From Prorocentrum cordatum (lineage: Eukaryota; Sar; Dinophyceae; Prorocentrales; Prorocentraceae), in contig CAUYUJ010003570.1 in NCBI GenBank assembly GCA_963575745.1, positions 492,057 to 556,056 of the forward strand: a stretch of DNA of 64,000 nucleotides, written 5' to 3'. Positions 32,881 through 44,385 of the stretch are shown here, piece after piece. Below the pieces are notes generated by a model. The model was not told where the DNA came from, searched no databases, and worked only from the letters and a program-made list of their open reading frames with translations. A program made the translations under genes and the position numbers. Every line of letters starts with the position of its first letter. Position 1 is the stretch's first letter.

Positions 32881-33251
32881 CCAAAAGTTACCACTTTGTC
32901 CTTTCTGGCCGGGTCGACCAACTAGCTCCACCCCGCGCCGGAACTGGCGCCGGCGGTGAACCGTCAACCTGGTCACCGCCGGGAACCTCGTAGAGCTCCT
33001 AGCACGCATAAAAGTGCTCAGCATCAAAAGAGAGGGCTTCTGGAAGCATTTCTCGAAAAAGAGAAAACATGTTTTTTTCATGTCGACATAAAGATGGTTC
33101 CGCCAAGTGTTTTGATAGTAAAAGTGCATCTAGAGAGCTCATATTAAGACGCAGAGGCCCTCGGAGTCGTTTACAGGTGCGAAAAATCTGCTTCCTCAAA
33201 ATGAATGGTCAAATATCTTTCAAATATTCGCAAAAGCACCCAAAAGTTGTC
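32881..33251 (+). repeat. Type B end fragment and one type B unit
   Basis: The end of a type B unit (CTTTCTGGCCGGGTCGACC, GCTCCACCCCGCGCCGGAA) is followed by a full hairpin with arms 32,950-32,959 and 32,973-32,982 (GGTGA/TCACC form) and a type B body that ends at AAAAGTTGTCAC. Confidence 0.85.
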
Positions 33252-33530
33252 ACTTGGAAGCGTCCAAAACCCGGATGGCAAAGAGGCACTCACACAAACG
33301 AGCCCACGCACATGAGCACGCACGCACGGGCTCACACATACAACACGAGGACACAAACGCACGCCAGCATGCTCAGCACATACGCACACACACACACGCA
33401 CACACAAACACACACATCCACGCGCAGAGGTCGAAACACACGCGCGAACGCGCACACGCACACACAAACACACAGCATCTCACATACACACCCACGGACA
33501 CGCACACGCACCCAAATCACACAAGCATAC
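33252..33530. repeat. Linker and CA-rich simple-repeat tract
   Basis: The linker TTGGAAGCGTCCAAAACCC leads into a degenerate CACACG/CACACA tract at about 33,285-33,520. His/Thr-rich open frames across it are artefacts of the repeat. It marks the end of the satellite field. Confidence 0.8.
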
Positions 33531-33712
33531 ACACCACGCGCCCCCGGCCTCCCCGCCGGCGCTCCGGAGGGGGGAGGCTTGGCTTGGCTTGGAGTCGACT
33601 GAAGCGGGCTCTCAGAGCCCAGTCGCAGTGTCCACACGGCAGCGTCAGCTGTTACAATTCAGCCTGTACAGCACACAGCGCGAAGCGCACAGATATGCAA
33701 CAAGCACAGGCA
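33531..33712. other. Unassigned spacer
   Basis: GC-rich at its start, including GGCTTGGCTTGG. No gene or repeat recognised. Confidence 0.4.
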
Positions 33713-36700
33713 TCAACATGAAAAGAGACGGCATACACGCGAAAGACGAGCTGTGGCTGCGAGCAGCCGTTCCGCGGCACTCAGTTCAGCTTGAGTAACA
33801 GTGCATGTATCGCTCAGACACCAGGCCTCTCTGTACACCTCCGTCCAAACACAGTCGTTAGTATTTGTCCGAAACCCGATATCAAGCCAGCAACCACACC
33901 CAACTCCTAAGGCCGAGACGCCACCATCCCAGGCACCCCGAATGGCAACGACCTTCATCGTGTTAGTAAAAATAGAATCGTACGACTCTTTGATATAAGT
34001 ATGGCCCTCGCGGGCCTCATGTGTCAGTGTGTCCGCTCTCTCATTGTTTTCCCTAAAGATATGCTTCACAATGTCCCGTCCCTTCATAGGTGGTCTCCCT
34101 CCCTCCTGTACACACATGTTGTATAACTGATCTTGCAAGTTGGCGACTCGTTTGCGATAGTCCACCTGTTCACATGCCCACACACCGTTGATCCACGACA
34201 CAATCAGCAGGCGATCCCCGCAGATCTCCAGAGGTAGTCCAGGAGTGGTGAAATCCCAGACCGTCTCGCGCATGTACGACAGTGCAATACGTTTGCTGAG
34301 TCTCAGGTTCTCCTCCTCCTCCATCCTTCTTCTCTTGGGCTCACTTTCCTCCTCCATATGTCCAATATTACCAAACTCCTCCTCCTTCTCGTAGTTGTTA
34401 CCACATCCCCTCTTATGTTCTGGCTGAAAGTACTTGTGAATATGCTCGGCCGCCGTCACGACAGCCCACGTGCAAAAATCACTGTGCAGCATGCAGTCCC
34501 ACCAGTCATCACCGAAGAACTGTTGTAGTGGGTACTGCCACGTGCGCTGAGCCGTCACTTCCCTCCCCATTTTCCTCCTCCTCATATTCCCTTCCTCCCG
34601 ACGAATACGCGTGGAGGCATGTGCATGGAAAAATGCAGCAGCTCTGTCACGCATGATATCCCACTGTTTTGGGAAAGCCATCATACCAAATCTGGCGTCG
34701 TACCAACATCGATCGTGACAGTCATGCACAGGCAAAGACTGGATAAAACTTGACAAATCCTTGGCAACATTCCAGCATGCTAGCAATAGTCGCTGCGGCA
34801 GTGGCATGAAACCTGCCTCCTGAAATAAGGTTCTGCATCTCCTCCTCCTTCGCAGCTCATAGTCCTGAATGGACTCGTCTGGCAACCTCCTTGTGGCCAC
34901 GATCTGTAGTAAACACTGTCCCTCGAAGCGGTGTATGTCCTCGAGGCTGCTGTCATCCAATGTAATATTTTCTCCTCCGTACAGTATCTGAGATTGTATC
35001 CTTTCAGTATACCTCTGGAACTTAGCAATTATAGGTACACATCTGGCCCCGTAGTATGCCTTCTGTGAATAGAAACTTCTCCTTGCAGCATCGAGACGGA
35101 AAGCCAGATCCTCATGAGAGTGTGCCCGATAGTCAGTGGTAATGAAGACACCCAAGAGCACCGTGGACGTCACACGAGATAACCGAAATGTCTGAAATTC
35201 ATTGGTAGTCGAGGTGATCTCAACATTATGCACCTGTGAGACCGTACCGTCCTGTTCAAAATTCACATCCTGTCCAAATACAAGGTATTCGCCAAGCAGC
35301 GGGATGGGTGCAGCATCAGTTTGAATGGGCTTCCATTCCATGCCGTGTCGCACAAGAGAGTGTGTGAGCTGCGAAAGCATCTCGGTCAGTTGTGATTCGC
35401 TTTGAGCCAGTACTACCACGTTATCAGCCCAGACCATGTGGTTGACCGTATGCTGAACCGTCGTACTCCATTTTTCCCCTACAATCTCGCATCTGTAACC
35501 GTATCCCAAGACATCCCATGTATGAAACGTCGCACTCCACATGTGGGCAGCAATAAGATTGAAAGCCAGTGGCCCTTCTGGACCTCCAGTCCTAATATTC
35601 ACATCCCAAGAGAAACCCTGAATACTTAGACCCTCACCTGTGACCTCACAGCTCCCATAGAGCACAGCCTCCAGAAGTGGTATCTGAAATTGCAGAGGTA
35701 CCTGACTCCATTGAAGGGCCTCACGGAGTTTCCCCACAGTGGCATGGTCGAAGGCCCTACGTATATCACAGATAGCAACGTGCAGTTCTTGATCACGCCA
35801 TTTGGACGCATGTTGGCCCATGTTTTTGAGGGCCGCAGTGATTTCGAATGTTTTGCGGTTGCGCTGGAAACCGTAGAGACCCAGACGGCGTAATACACCC
35901 GAAGACTCCACAGACTCCTCAATCATACACACAAGCGTGATAACATACCAACGTGCGATAGCATTGAGCAAGCACAGGAACCTGCAGTCGGACATGTTAC
36001 TGGTTAAACTCTTCTTTGGCATCACGCAAACAAGGATCTCTCGCCAACTTTCGGGGTATGGAATAGAGCCCCTGAAGACCTGATCAACTAACGTGTGTAT
36101 CTTATTCAGAGAGGCCCAAGGTATTTTCTTCAATATCTCGCACGGCACTCCATCACGTCCTGTCGCCCTGGACGATCGGAGCCGACTCCGAGCACGTAAA
36201 AACGTGCTGAAAGGTAGATGCCTGGCCGGCATCATGCTGGCCTCTCGTCGCAGCTCCTGTAGCAGGCGACTGTTGGCCGAACGTGCCTCTAGCGATGAGA
36301 ACTGCTCCTGACAGGTATGATGTATGATCCTCTCCCAGTGCTGTCTATCCTCCGTCCCTCCCAGATTGTGTAGTGTGTTGCGTACACGTCTGCGTACGGG
36401 CGGAATCTGCCACTCCAGACGAGCACGGCGGCATTGTCTCCGCAGGGCGTTGAGCTTACGTGTCAGCTCACGCCTCTCAGGACTGAGTCCAGGCGGAAGT
36501 GCACGACGCCGTTCAAGCAAAGGCTGGAGTCCTGACGGTCGCACGGGAGGTTTTTGAGCGGCATCCCTGGTCTGAAAATGAACTCCCTGTGTAAAACTGC
36601 TCACGAGTCCAGAAGCCAAACCACGAAAGTCCCGAGGAGTACCACATCCAGGACCATCGTCGTCGCAGGTCTTTTTCTCGTAAGGTATACCATTGGGGGT

Positions 36701-36920
36701 CCCTTTGAGGCCCAAGTTGTCATCGTCATCGTCACCCTGGAAATCCTGAATATTTTCCATCATCTCATCACATTGTGTACGTGCGATATTCTCATCATAC
36801 CATGTACTCGGTGTATAGCCTACCAACTGCACCCGTGGTCGGTAACATGCATTCCAAAATCTGTCAGGACTCCCGTGGTCTCTAGCGGAAAGAACGAGCA
36901 TCGCATGGTCCGACAAGCGG
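33713..36920 (-). CDS. Retrotransposon ORF2: reverse transcriptase with RNase H-like segments
   Basis: About 1,067 residues, continuous with the endonuclease; its first residues (LSDHAMLVL) are the endonuclease SDH motif, so the true start lies upstream. RT spans roughly residues 200-560: DGVPCEILKKIPW, then motif A AICDIRRAFDH near residue 385, IRTGGPEGPLAFNLIAAHMW, and the active-site box MVWADNVVVLAQ near 35,428, where the usual ADD reads ADN. The C-terminal part has ICGDRLLIVSWINGVW and VKHIFRENNERADTLTHEA (about 870-960), which look like the second half of RNase H. AWDGGVSALGVGCGCWL and VTQAELSAAERLLAAT (about 985-1,055) look like its first half. The halves are thus in reversed order, or belong to two broken domains. 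RT is certain; activity is doubtful. Confidence 0.85.
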
Positions 36921-37690
36921 CTAGTAGCCAGCTTACCCCCATCGGTGAAACTCGTAAGATACCGTCATGTCCACTATATCCCAGCGGAGCGGTATGCACA
37001 TATAGTCGAGCACAGCGGACCTGGCTGGCACGCGCCCCCTCGCGTAGCCTGTCCACGTCACAGACCTATATTGAAATGTGTTGGCAGCCTTCAAACCGAA
37101 CTCCATGAGCAGACCTAATATCATCCTCCTCATGTCTTGTTTGATCCTCTCTCTCTCTCTCTGATCTTGGTACCCTCCTCCGAATAAACCATCCTCCCAT
37201 CCACACCACCACCCGTGATAGCATATCTTATACCCTTGAATTCCCCACAGATGTTCCCAGGGAGCTCCACATTGAAATCACCCGAGATAACCACGCTTGG
37301 AGTCCTATATGTACCACTGCATTCTCTAATAATCCGTGTAAGTTCAGCAATCGTTTCGTCACATATAGTCTCAGCATCTTTAACACTCTCATCAGGTAGG
37401 TAGACGCTCGCAAAGATAATAGGGTGGCTTTTCTTTCCCAAGACAGCCACAACCAGCCTAGATTGTGTAGTGATAATACCCCGAATTTGTCCCTTCCATT
37501 GTCCGTTCATCATAATGGCCGCCTTCCCATCCCTTGATGGGAAAACACTACAAACGTGTGCACTCACTCGATATCAGATGTTGTCCCTCCTGAATCGCCG
37601 CAAGGCCGACATGGGCCAAACAGTGTATAACCTCCGCCGCTCTGCAGTTTTTAGCACCAGCCCTCTGACAGTTCCAAGTAGCAGCCTTTA
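36921..37690 (-). pseudogene. EEP (APE-type) endonuclease of the retrotransposon, frame-broken
   Basis: The endonuclease can be followed across several frames. The N-terminal piece ATWNCQRAGAKNCRAA with GLAAIQEGQ lies near 37,690-37,570. A one-base change leads to the frame at 37,567-37,130 with HPIIFASVYLPDES and VVISGDFNVEL. Next to a (CT)8 tract at 37,147-37,162 the frame shifts again to one with ARSAVLDYMCIPLRWDIV (37,133-36,933), and it ends in SDHAMLVL in the RT frame. The Asn, Glu, Asp-x-Asn and SDH residues are still visible, but the protein cannot be read through. Confidence 0.75.
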
Positions 37691-37715
37691 CTTGGAAAAA
37701 CTGTCGGGCTCTCTT

Positions 37716-38988
37716 TCACTGACGATTGTATTCTGTCAGAAATGTATCCTTTGTGGTCTGCACACCATATGTCGTCACAAGATTCCTCCATGCATCATCC
37801 CAGAGCTGCCAGCCCGTACCTTCACGAAATTCTCCCAGAGGGAAAGGTCGCTGACCACTCACGGTACAGTAGATGGTGCTGACAGGGGGGCCAATCTCAG
37901 CCCGAAGTGAAACCGTAGGGATCTGAGCACGCATAACGGCCATGAAACGGCTCGTAGCTTTGACATGTGGTCGCTTCCATGGTGCACAGTCCACTGAAAA
38001 GCGCAGAGTTGTTGGGTCAATCTGCTGAGAAACTCCCTGGATGAGATGTTGCGGCGACGGCAGCTGGATACCTGGGGGGGGAGGCGTACGATTCTGCACA
38101 GGTGTCACAATCTGATCGAGGTACTTTTTCCATCTCCAGAGGATGTCTGCCTCTACTCCCCCCTTCACCGCCATCTTCATGTTACCGAACATCACCCGGC
38201 CTGAGTTGAGTCGTTCCGTCCTGTCTGAGTCGAGTAACGCCCTGTCATCTTCACTGAGTACGTTGGCAATATTCTTAATAATACGCATACCATCATCATA
38301 TGTCAGCATTTGTTGGTTTCGTAGAGCAGGGTTCCGCCAGTCCTTCACCCACCCCTTTACCTCAAGGAAAGTCGGGCGCCACATGTTACGTGCTGCCTGC
38401 TGCGCAGTCGCCCCTCCTGTACCCCCGCCAGATCCTGGGCCAGACGCCACCGAGGGAGCCCCTGCCGTCTGAATAGATGCAACGATGGACTCAAGTTTAG
38501 TCTGACGATCTCCGAGAGTGTCAATGGCCTTCTGCTGCACATCCATTCTGTCCGTGTGTTGGTCGAGGGTGTGTCGAATGGCTGTCTGGTTATCTTTGCT
38601 GGCAAACCCCATTTCAAGCAATAAACGAATGCTGTCATTCTTTTCATTAGCAATCACATTATGTCTCCTCATCTCCTCTGCCTGTCTCTCATCATCTGAT
38701 ACACGTGCACGAACAGAGCGATCATCAGGAAAAGGGACCGTTGCAGAGATATTATCCTGAGAGGCTTTAACTTCACCGACTGGTACAGCCTGCAACATGT
38801 TTTTGTCTGCACTGTACTTGTTGAGCCACTGTGTGTCTGTGACCTCTGTGATGGGTTCTGCAATACCGTACCTGTTGAGCCACTGTGTGTCTGATACCTC
38901 TGGCTGCCTATTCCGTCGTTTGTTGAGCTGTCGAAAGTCGTAGCCCGCCGTCTTCGCAAGTACACTGGATGAGGTACTCTGATATGCT
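37716..38988 (-). CDS. Retrotransposon ORF1-like protein
   Basis: The first ATG is at 38,798, giving 360 residues. The open frame extends upstream to 38,988 without another ATG. In that extension the phrase DTQWLN(R/K)Y occurs twice, 54 bp apart (38,820 and 38,874). The protein has a charged helical region likely to form a coiled coil (DDERQAEEMRRHNVIANEKN through the DRQTKLESIVASIQ heptads), a Gly-rich linker (GPGSGGGTGGATAQQ) and then a conserved-looking block with WRPTFLEVKGWVKDW and AVKGGVEADILWRWKKYL. It does not match a zinc-knuckle gag or an RRM that I can see. Position upstream of the endonuclease is the main reason for calling it ORF1. Confidence 0.6.
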
Positions 38989-38990
38989 CA

Positions 38991-39299
38991 GTAAAGATAT
39001 GCGTTTCGTCCGTCAGGCGCAAGTCACAAGTACACGATTCCAGCACAATAATGGATAGTAAAAGAGACAACTGCAGCAACAACAAAACAAAGGCGGCCTA
39101 GCTTGCCTCGAACTGGTGGTAGTCGAAGTGCACGAAGAGGCAGCAATGGCCGCCGCGCTGCCGTCCCGCGGCACCGCTCCCCCTAGACGGTCTGTGGGAT
39201 CCAGCCGCCTTGAGCCCCATTCTTGAGCCCCTCGTGCACTCTGGCGCGAGGTCTTGCTAGGTTCGGAACACTGCCCAACAATGGATTGCATCTGGTAAT
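38991..39299. other. Unassigned spacer right of the retrotransposon
   Basis: No gene or clear repeat seen. If the retrotransposon has a 5' untranslated region or promoter it would be here. Confidence 0.4.
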
Positions 39300-39760
39300 A
39301 TGCTAGGCGATTTGATGTTGATGCGCATGGTTCTGACGCCAATTCAAAAGATGCTGCGCTCTCAGCTGACCATTGGCAGCCACGGGTGGGAGATGGAGCA
39401 GAGACACTTCGTGGCGCTCGAACTCAACAAAGGCCGTGAGGCGAACGTGGGGTCGACTAGATTGCACAGGGCGGTTCTCGCAGCCGACGGACTCTTGGAA
39501 CTGCAGTTTTTTTCCAAAATCTGAGGATGGTGTGGGAAGCAGAGAGCATGTGGGCAGCCTTCCCAGGGCGTTGCTGCACTGTGGAGTTCAACGCATTGGC
39601 TTTTCGTTCACACTCTATGTTGGGATGCCTGGTTCAACAGCTTCTGGTGCATTCACATGGCGCCTTCCAATTTCAAGTGCTCCGGCTTCTTGCAGAGCCC
39701 GATTTGGCAGACACGCTGTCTGCCGCGCCAGAGTGCATGAGGGGCGATTGGGGGCGATGA
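39300..39760 (+). pseudogene. Possible protein-gene fragment, two frames
   Basis: Two consecutive plus-strand frames (39,300-39,524 and 39,527-39,760) have protein-like composition: HFVALELNKGREANVGSTRL in the first, [20 protein letters not shown] and [18 protein letters not shown] in the second. They are out of phase by two bases and abut the satellite block at 39,756. I do not recognise the family. They could be exons of a broken host gene or part of another element. Confidence 0.3.
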
Positions 39761-41565
39761 GGGGGGAGGCACCGGCCCATTTTGGGGCGGGACCTCCCTG
39801 CACTCCAGCCACTCCGCCCTCGCGGAGCGCCAGAAGGAGGAGAGGAGGGGGAGGGGCAAAGCGCGGCACACAGGCAGACACACACCCACACACTCACACG
39901 CATACACACGCGCACAGACACAGAGACACACAGACACACAGACACACAGAAACACAGACGCACAGAAACACACACAGACACAGAGACACACACGGACACA
40001 CTGACACAGTGACACACAGACACACTCACTCACAGACACAGAGACACATAGAGATACAGACACACAGGTACACAGACACACAGACACACAGACACACAAA
40101 CACACAAACACACCGACGCACAGACACACAGACACACAGACACACAGAGACGCAGACACAGACACACAGACACACAGACACACAGACACGCATACACACG
40201 GACACACATACACATACACACAGACACAGGGACACACGGTCACACAGACACACAGACACAAAGACACACAGACACGCAGACACACTGACACACTGACAAA
40301 CACTGACACAGTGACACACTGCACTGCCACACTGACACGCTGACACACAGACACACAGACACACAGACACACAGCCACACAGACACCGAGACACACAGGC
40401 ACACGACACAAAGAACACATACTCACAAAACACACACACAGACACACAGACACATTAACAAAAAGGAACACAGACACACGGACACGCAATCCTCGAAGTC
40501 GCCCAGCCTCCACCGCCGACCGACGAGGCCGGCGCCGCCAAGGTCGCGCTGGCCCCCCAGAATCGTCGGCAGCGGCGGCCACTCCCGCACAAAGATGCTC
40601 ACGCCCACACGCAAACACCCGCACACACACGCACGCAAACACTCACGCAGACACAGACACACGCACACACACACAAACACACACGCAAACGCACACCAGC
40701 GAACACGCATGCCAGACACAGATACACAGACACGCTGACACACAGACACACAGACCAGACACACAGAAACACGGACACACAGACGCACAGAAACACAGAC
40801 ACACAGACACACAGACACACAGACACAAAGACACACAGGCACACAAGCACACAGTCACACAGACACACGGACACACGGACACACAAGCGCACGCACACAC
40901 AGACACACATACACACAGACACACACAGACACGCAGACACACAGACACACAGACACACAGACGCACCGACACACATACACACAGGCACAAAGACACACAG
41001 GCACACTGACACACGGGCACACAGACACACAGACAAAGACACAGGACACTCAAACACACAGACACACAGCCACACAGAGACCCCTCCCTCCCCCGCGACC
41101 CCCATGCGGCCCTCTACGCACCCCGCCCCCCGCCGCCCCATTTCGGGGCCAGCCCTCCCTCCACTCCAGCCACTCCGCCCTCGCGGAGCGCCAGGGGAAG
41201 GGAAGGAGGGGGAAGGGGAAAGGGCGGGGCTCACACAGACGAGGACACGCACACACGGACACACAGACACACAGACACACAGACAGAGAGACACACGGAC
41301 ACACACGCACAGAGACAGACGGAAACACAGACACACAAACGCAAAGACACACAGACATACAGACTCACAGACACGGACACACAGACAAACAGAGACACAT
41401 ACACACAGACACACAGACACACAGACCACAGACACACAGACACACAGCCACACAGAAACTCAAAAACACAGACACACAGACACACAGACACACAGACACA
41501 CAGACACACAGACTCACAGACGCACAGACACACAGGCACACACTCAGAGAGCCGCCGTCGAGGCG
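39756..41565. repeat. Compound satellite: GACACACA array with GC-rich hairpin blocks
   Basis: The array is an 8-bp GACACACA repeat with frequent variants, spanning about 39,870-40,490, 40,610-41,080 and 41,230-41,550. It is split by GC-rich blocks. The blocks at about 39,756-39,870 and 41,123-41,235 are copies of each other: each has C-CCCATTT(C/T)GGGG, then CTCCGC-CCTC-GCGGAG (a 6-bp stem), then a GGAGGGGGA-type purine tract. A different GC block lies at 40,490-40,610. The Val/Cys- or His/Thr-rich open frames across the array are artefacts. It directly abuts the end of H2. Confidence 0.85.
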
Positions 41566-41571
41566 CAGCAC

Positions 41572-44385
41572 TCAGAGGGCCTCCTCCGACAGCGCCACAA
41601 TCGTTGGCTCGCTCACCACGTCACCTCTTTCCGGGCGCAGGCGGCGCAACGTCTGTCGCAGCTTCTCGTCAGTCCACCTGCCGATGCTGACGGGCACGTC
41701 CTCTTGGCGCAATCGGAAGGCTCCAGCGACCTGGCCGAGCAACTCCTGCCGCTTGTTGTGCTCGGCGATGCCCAAGCGCGTCCGCCGTTCTTCAGGATCC
41801 TCCTGCCGCGCGCGCTCCTCCGCGGCAGCGGCGGCGATTTCCCTCGCGGTCGCGCGCCCGCCACGCCCCCCGCGCTCGCCGCCCGAGGATGGCTCCGAAG
41901 CCGCATTGGTTGCGCTAGCCCCTCCAGCACCCTCGCCGCCCCCTGTCGGCGCCCTCGCGGCGACGCCATCGCTGCCGGGCACCGCGCCAGCCTCAGCCGC
42001 GGGCGCCGCACGCGGGGCCTTCCCTGCGTTCTTCTCCTTGAACACCTTCAACTTTCCCTCCGGGATGGGCCCGTCCACACGCCCATGCCAACCATCTTTG
42101 TGCTGCTGCTTGAAATGCAGCCCGCACAGATCCCCGCATCCCTGCTTTTGCGCGCTCCGGCATTGCCCACCAGCTCCGTTCCCCCACGTCCGAGCCATGC
42201 ACTTCGCGGGGTCAATGTTTTCTGGCGTAAAGCGCCACCATTCGTCCCCCGCGAGCGACGCCCCCGCGCCTGGCTGGACTACAGCAGGCACAGGGTCCGC
42301 GGACGGAACGCCAGCGGCCCTGCCAGCGTCGTCGTCCTCGTCGCCCGCGCGGCCCGGAGCTGGCGGGGACAGCCCGCGCTTCTTGCCCCTGCGCGATGGC
42401 GGCTGCGGCTGCCCCGAAGCGCTGGGGTCCCCGTCGCCAGCGCCAGGATCCCCGCCACCCGCCCGACGCCGCTTGCCCGGTGGCTCGCCGCCCGACGCCT
42501 GCTGCCCGGCGGGCGCACTCGGCGGCGCAGACGGCGCGGCAGCGGCGCTGGAAGCAGCGCCGCCGCCGCCGCTGCCGCTCCCCGCAGACCCCGCCGCGCG
42601 CCCGCCTGCATGCCCGAGAGGCGCAGTCGGCGGAGCCGGCGGCGCACCAGACGGTCCCGCACCAGCGCTGCCGCTGGCGCCCCCCGCAGACCCCGCCGCC
42701 GCGCGCCCGCCGCCTCCGCCCCGCGGACCCGCCCTGCGCACATACGCAAACACATAGGCGCCAATGTGCACCTGGTGGTTTCCGGCGATCTGCGCCCAAG
42801 TCTGGAGCTGGACAGCACTGTCGTCGAATTTGGCGTATTCGTTCACGCCCACGGATGCATACGCATAATAGTGTCCGCTTGTCGCGCTTTCGCCCTGGTG
42901 CACCACGACCCCCGAGAAATCGTACTCGCACTGGGAATCCACAGGCCGCAGAATCTGAGGAAAGCGCACAGGGCGTCTGTCGTACCACTGGCCTATCACC
43001 CGCTCCACGATCACGAAGAGCACCGGCGGCGACCGCTCCCAGCGATTGCCTGTATATACCCTGATGCCTTGACAGACCCCGGCCGCCGCCCTCTGAGCAT
43101 CATCGAGGTGAGCGTGCGCCGGACATCCTGGCCCTGGCTCACCGACATGCCTTAATCCCAGCCGGATCAAGTCCTCCAGATTGCACGGCCCCCGGTGGTC
43201 GGGGCCGAGCAATTCGGAAGGCACCACCTTCAGAAACGTCCTAATTTCCCCCTTGTCCGAACTTGCTGCGCACGCGGCGCATCGCCTCCGCTGCCGAAAC
43301 GCAATGCCGCAGACGTGCTGCTGGAGCACACTGCGCTGCCCGCGAGCCCCCCTTGCGGTACAAACGGGGTGTTCGGTCTCGGTAACGGCATGGAGGGCGG
43401 CCAAGAATAACTCTGACGCGTCGCATTGCTTCGGGCTCCCTTGCTGATCGAATTCTGTGAATTCTCGCTCACCAAAAAGCCCCGCGCGCGCGGCGGCAGC
43501 CAGCGGCGCGTCGGCGTCGACCCCCCCGCCCTGGACAGAGAGAGCCGTGGCCTGAGCTCCGAGCGCGCACGCCGCGCAAGATGCCGCACCCAGAGGGCAC
43601 CGCTGGTCGTGAACGTAGAGAAGCCGACGGAAGGGAGCCAGGCGTAGCAGCACCTGCGCGACTGCGCTCACGAAGCAAGTATTGCCGAGGTTTGCGATGC
43701 CCACGCCAGAGCCGCGGCCGCAGCTCCACTGCAGCTCCCTGGTCACCTCCTCCTGGGACACGCCGTAAGCTGCCATGCACAGATCCCGGTCCAGCGGGCG
43801 CAGCTCTGGCGGATCTGCACCATCGCCAACAGTCGCCGCCGTGCGAAACATGTCCCCCCAAAGATCCCTCGGCACTACGGTGCCCCTACCGGCACCGCGG
43901 CCGCCACCCGCGCGCCGTCGCCCCCGCGAAACAGCGCTCCCCGTCGACGATGCCGCCGCCGCATCTCCGGTCCCCGTCGCGTCACCGCCGCGGCCGCGGC
44001 CCCTGCCCCGCCCCGCAAGCCCTGCGTCCGGCGCAATGTATGCCGGTGGCACCGTCAGAGCCTGACCCGGGCGCAGCGCGTGCGAGGGCAGAGGCGTATG
44101 CACAGACGCCGCAGGGGCCGCCTCCCCGTCCGAAGGAACTGATCCGGCTGCTTCGTCGTCGTCGTCGTCCGCCACACCGACGCCCGCTGAGGTCCCCGCG
44201 GCCCGAGACGGGCCCAGCGGCGACGCCCGTGGCACCACCAGCGGCGCGGGCGCCGAGCTCGACTCCGGGGCCCTCCGCGCGGCGGGCCCATCCCCCACGC
44301 CCCAGCCGTACTCCTGCGCCTTCTGCTTGGCGATTTCGAAACTCTCGAGCATCTTTTTTTCAATTTTCAAAGCGTTGGACACCGT
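41572..44385 (-). CDS. H2 polyprotein, ubiquitin-specific-protease-like domain and Cys module
   Basis: Ends at a stop at 41,572. It begins as the continuation of the helicase, with [19 protein letters not shown] near 44,370, after a frame change beside an A7 run. A low-complexity Ala/Gly/Asp linker leads to a peptidase C19 (USP) domain. The Cys box [19 protein letters not shown] is at about 43,650-43,700; [12 protein letters not shown] and [14 protein letters not shown] look like the zinc-finger part; [20 protein letters not shown] follows the family pattern; the His box [16 protein letters not shown] is near 42,845-42,895, followed by AKFDDSAV. All catalytic positions are present. Downstream, near 42,030-42,200, is [22 protein letters not shown] and HGRVDGPIP, the module seen in H1. 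USPs remove ubiquitin; here the enzyme may process the polyprotein or protect it. That role is inference. Confidence 0.8.
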   Translation of the reverse strand, partial: TVSNALKIEKKMLESFEIAKQKAQEYGWGVGDGPAARRAPESSSAPAPLVVPRASPLGPSRAAGTSAGVGVADDDDDEAAGSVPSDGEAAPAASVHTPLPSHALRPGQALTVPPAYIAPDAGLAGRGRGRGRGGDATGTGDAAAASSTGSAVSRGRRRAGGGRGAGRGTVVPRDLWGDMFRTAATVGDGADPPELRPLDRDLCMAAYGVSQEEVTRELQWSCGRGSGVGIANLGNTCFVSAVAQVLLRLAPFRRLLYVHDQRCPLGAASCAACALGAQATALSVQGGGVDADAPLAAAARAGLFGEREFTEFDQQGSPKQCDASELFLAALHAVTETEHPVCTARGARGQRSVLQQHVCGIAFRQRRRCAACAASSDKGEIRTFLKVVPSELLGPDHRGPCNLEDLIRLGLRHVGEPGPGCPAHAHLDDAQRAAAGVCQGIRVYTGNRWERSPPVLFVIVERVIGQWYDRRPVRFPQILRPVDSQCEYDFSGVVVHQGESATSGHYYAYASVGVNEYAKFDDSAVQLQTWAQIAGNHQVHIGAYVFAYVRRAGPRGGGGGRAAAGSAGGASGSAGAGPSGAPPAPPTAPLGHAGGRAAGSAGSGSGGGGAASSAAAAPSAPPSAPAGQQASGGEPPGKRRRAGGGDPGAGDGDPSASGQPQPPSRRGKKRGLSPPAPGRAGDEDDDAGRAAGVPSADPVPAVVQPGAGASLAGDEWWRFTPENIDPAKCMARTWGNGAGGQCRSAQKQGCGDLCGLHFKQQHKDGWHGRVDGPIPEGKLKVFKEKNAGKAPRAAPAAEAGAVPGSDGVAARAPTGGGEGAGGASATNAASEPSSGGERGGRGGRATAREIAAAAAEERARQEDPEERRTRLGIAEHNKRQELLGQVAGAFRLRQEDVPVSIGRWTDEKLRQTLRRLRPERGDVVSEPTIVALSEEAL

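Larger units (their letters stand above)
33713..38990 (-). mobile_element. Decayed non-LTR retrotransposon
   Basis: Minus strand, in order: ORF1-like frame (38,990-37,716), EEP endonuclease in at least three frames (about 37,690-36,920), reverse transcriptase and RNase H-like segments (36,920-33,713). This ORF1-EN-RT-RNase H order is that of APE-type LINEs. The moderate GC content differs from the GC-rich Helitrons on either side, so it has a separate history. No poly-A tail or target duplication was located. Confidence 0.8.

Noticed and set aside
18991-33251. Dozens of 60-200-codon frames in the satellite field
   Set aside because: They are fragments of repeats, fall in different frames in different units and are broken by point changes and indels between copies.
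39373-41568. Long His-Thr-Gln or Val-Cys-Leu-Ser open frames over the CA array
   Set aside because: They are direct translations of an 8-bp simple repeat on both strands.
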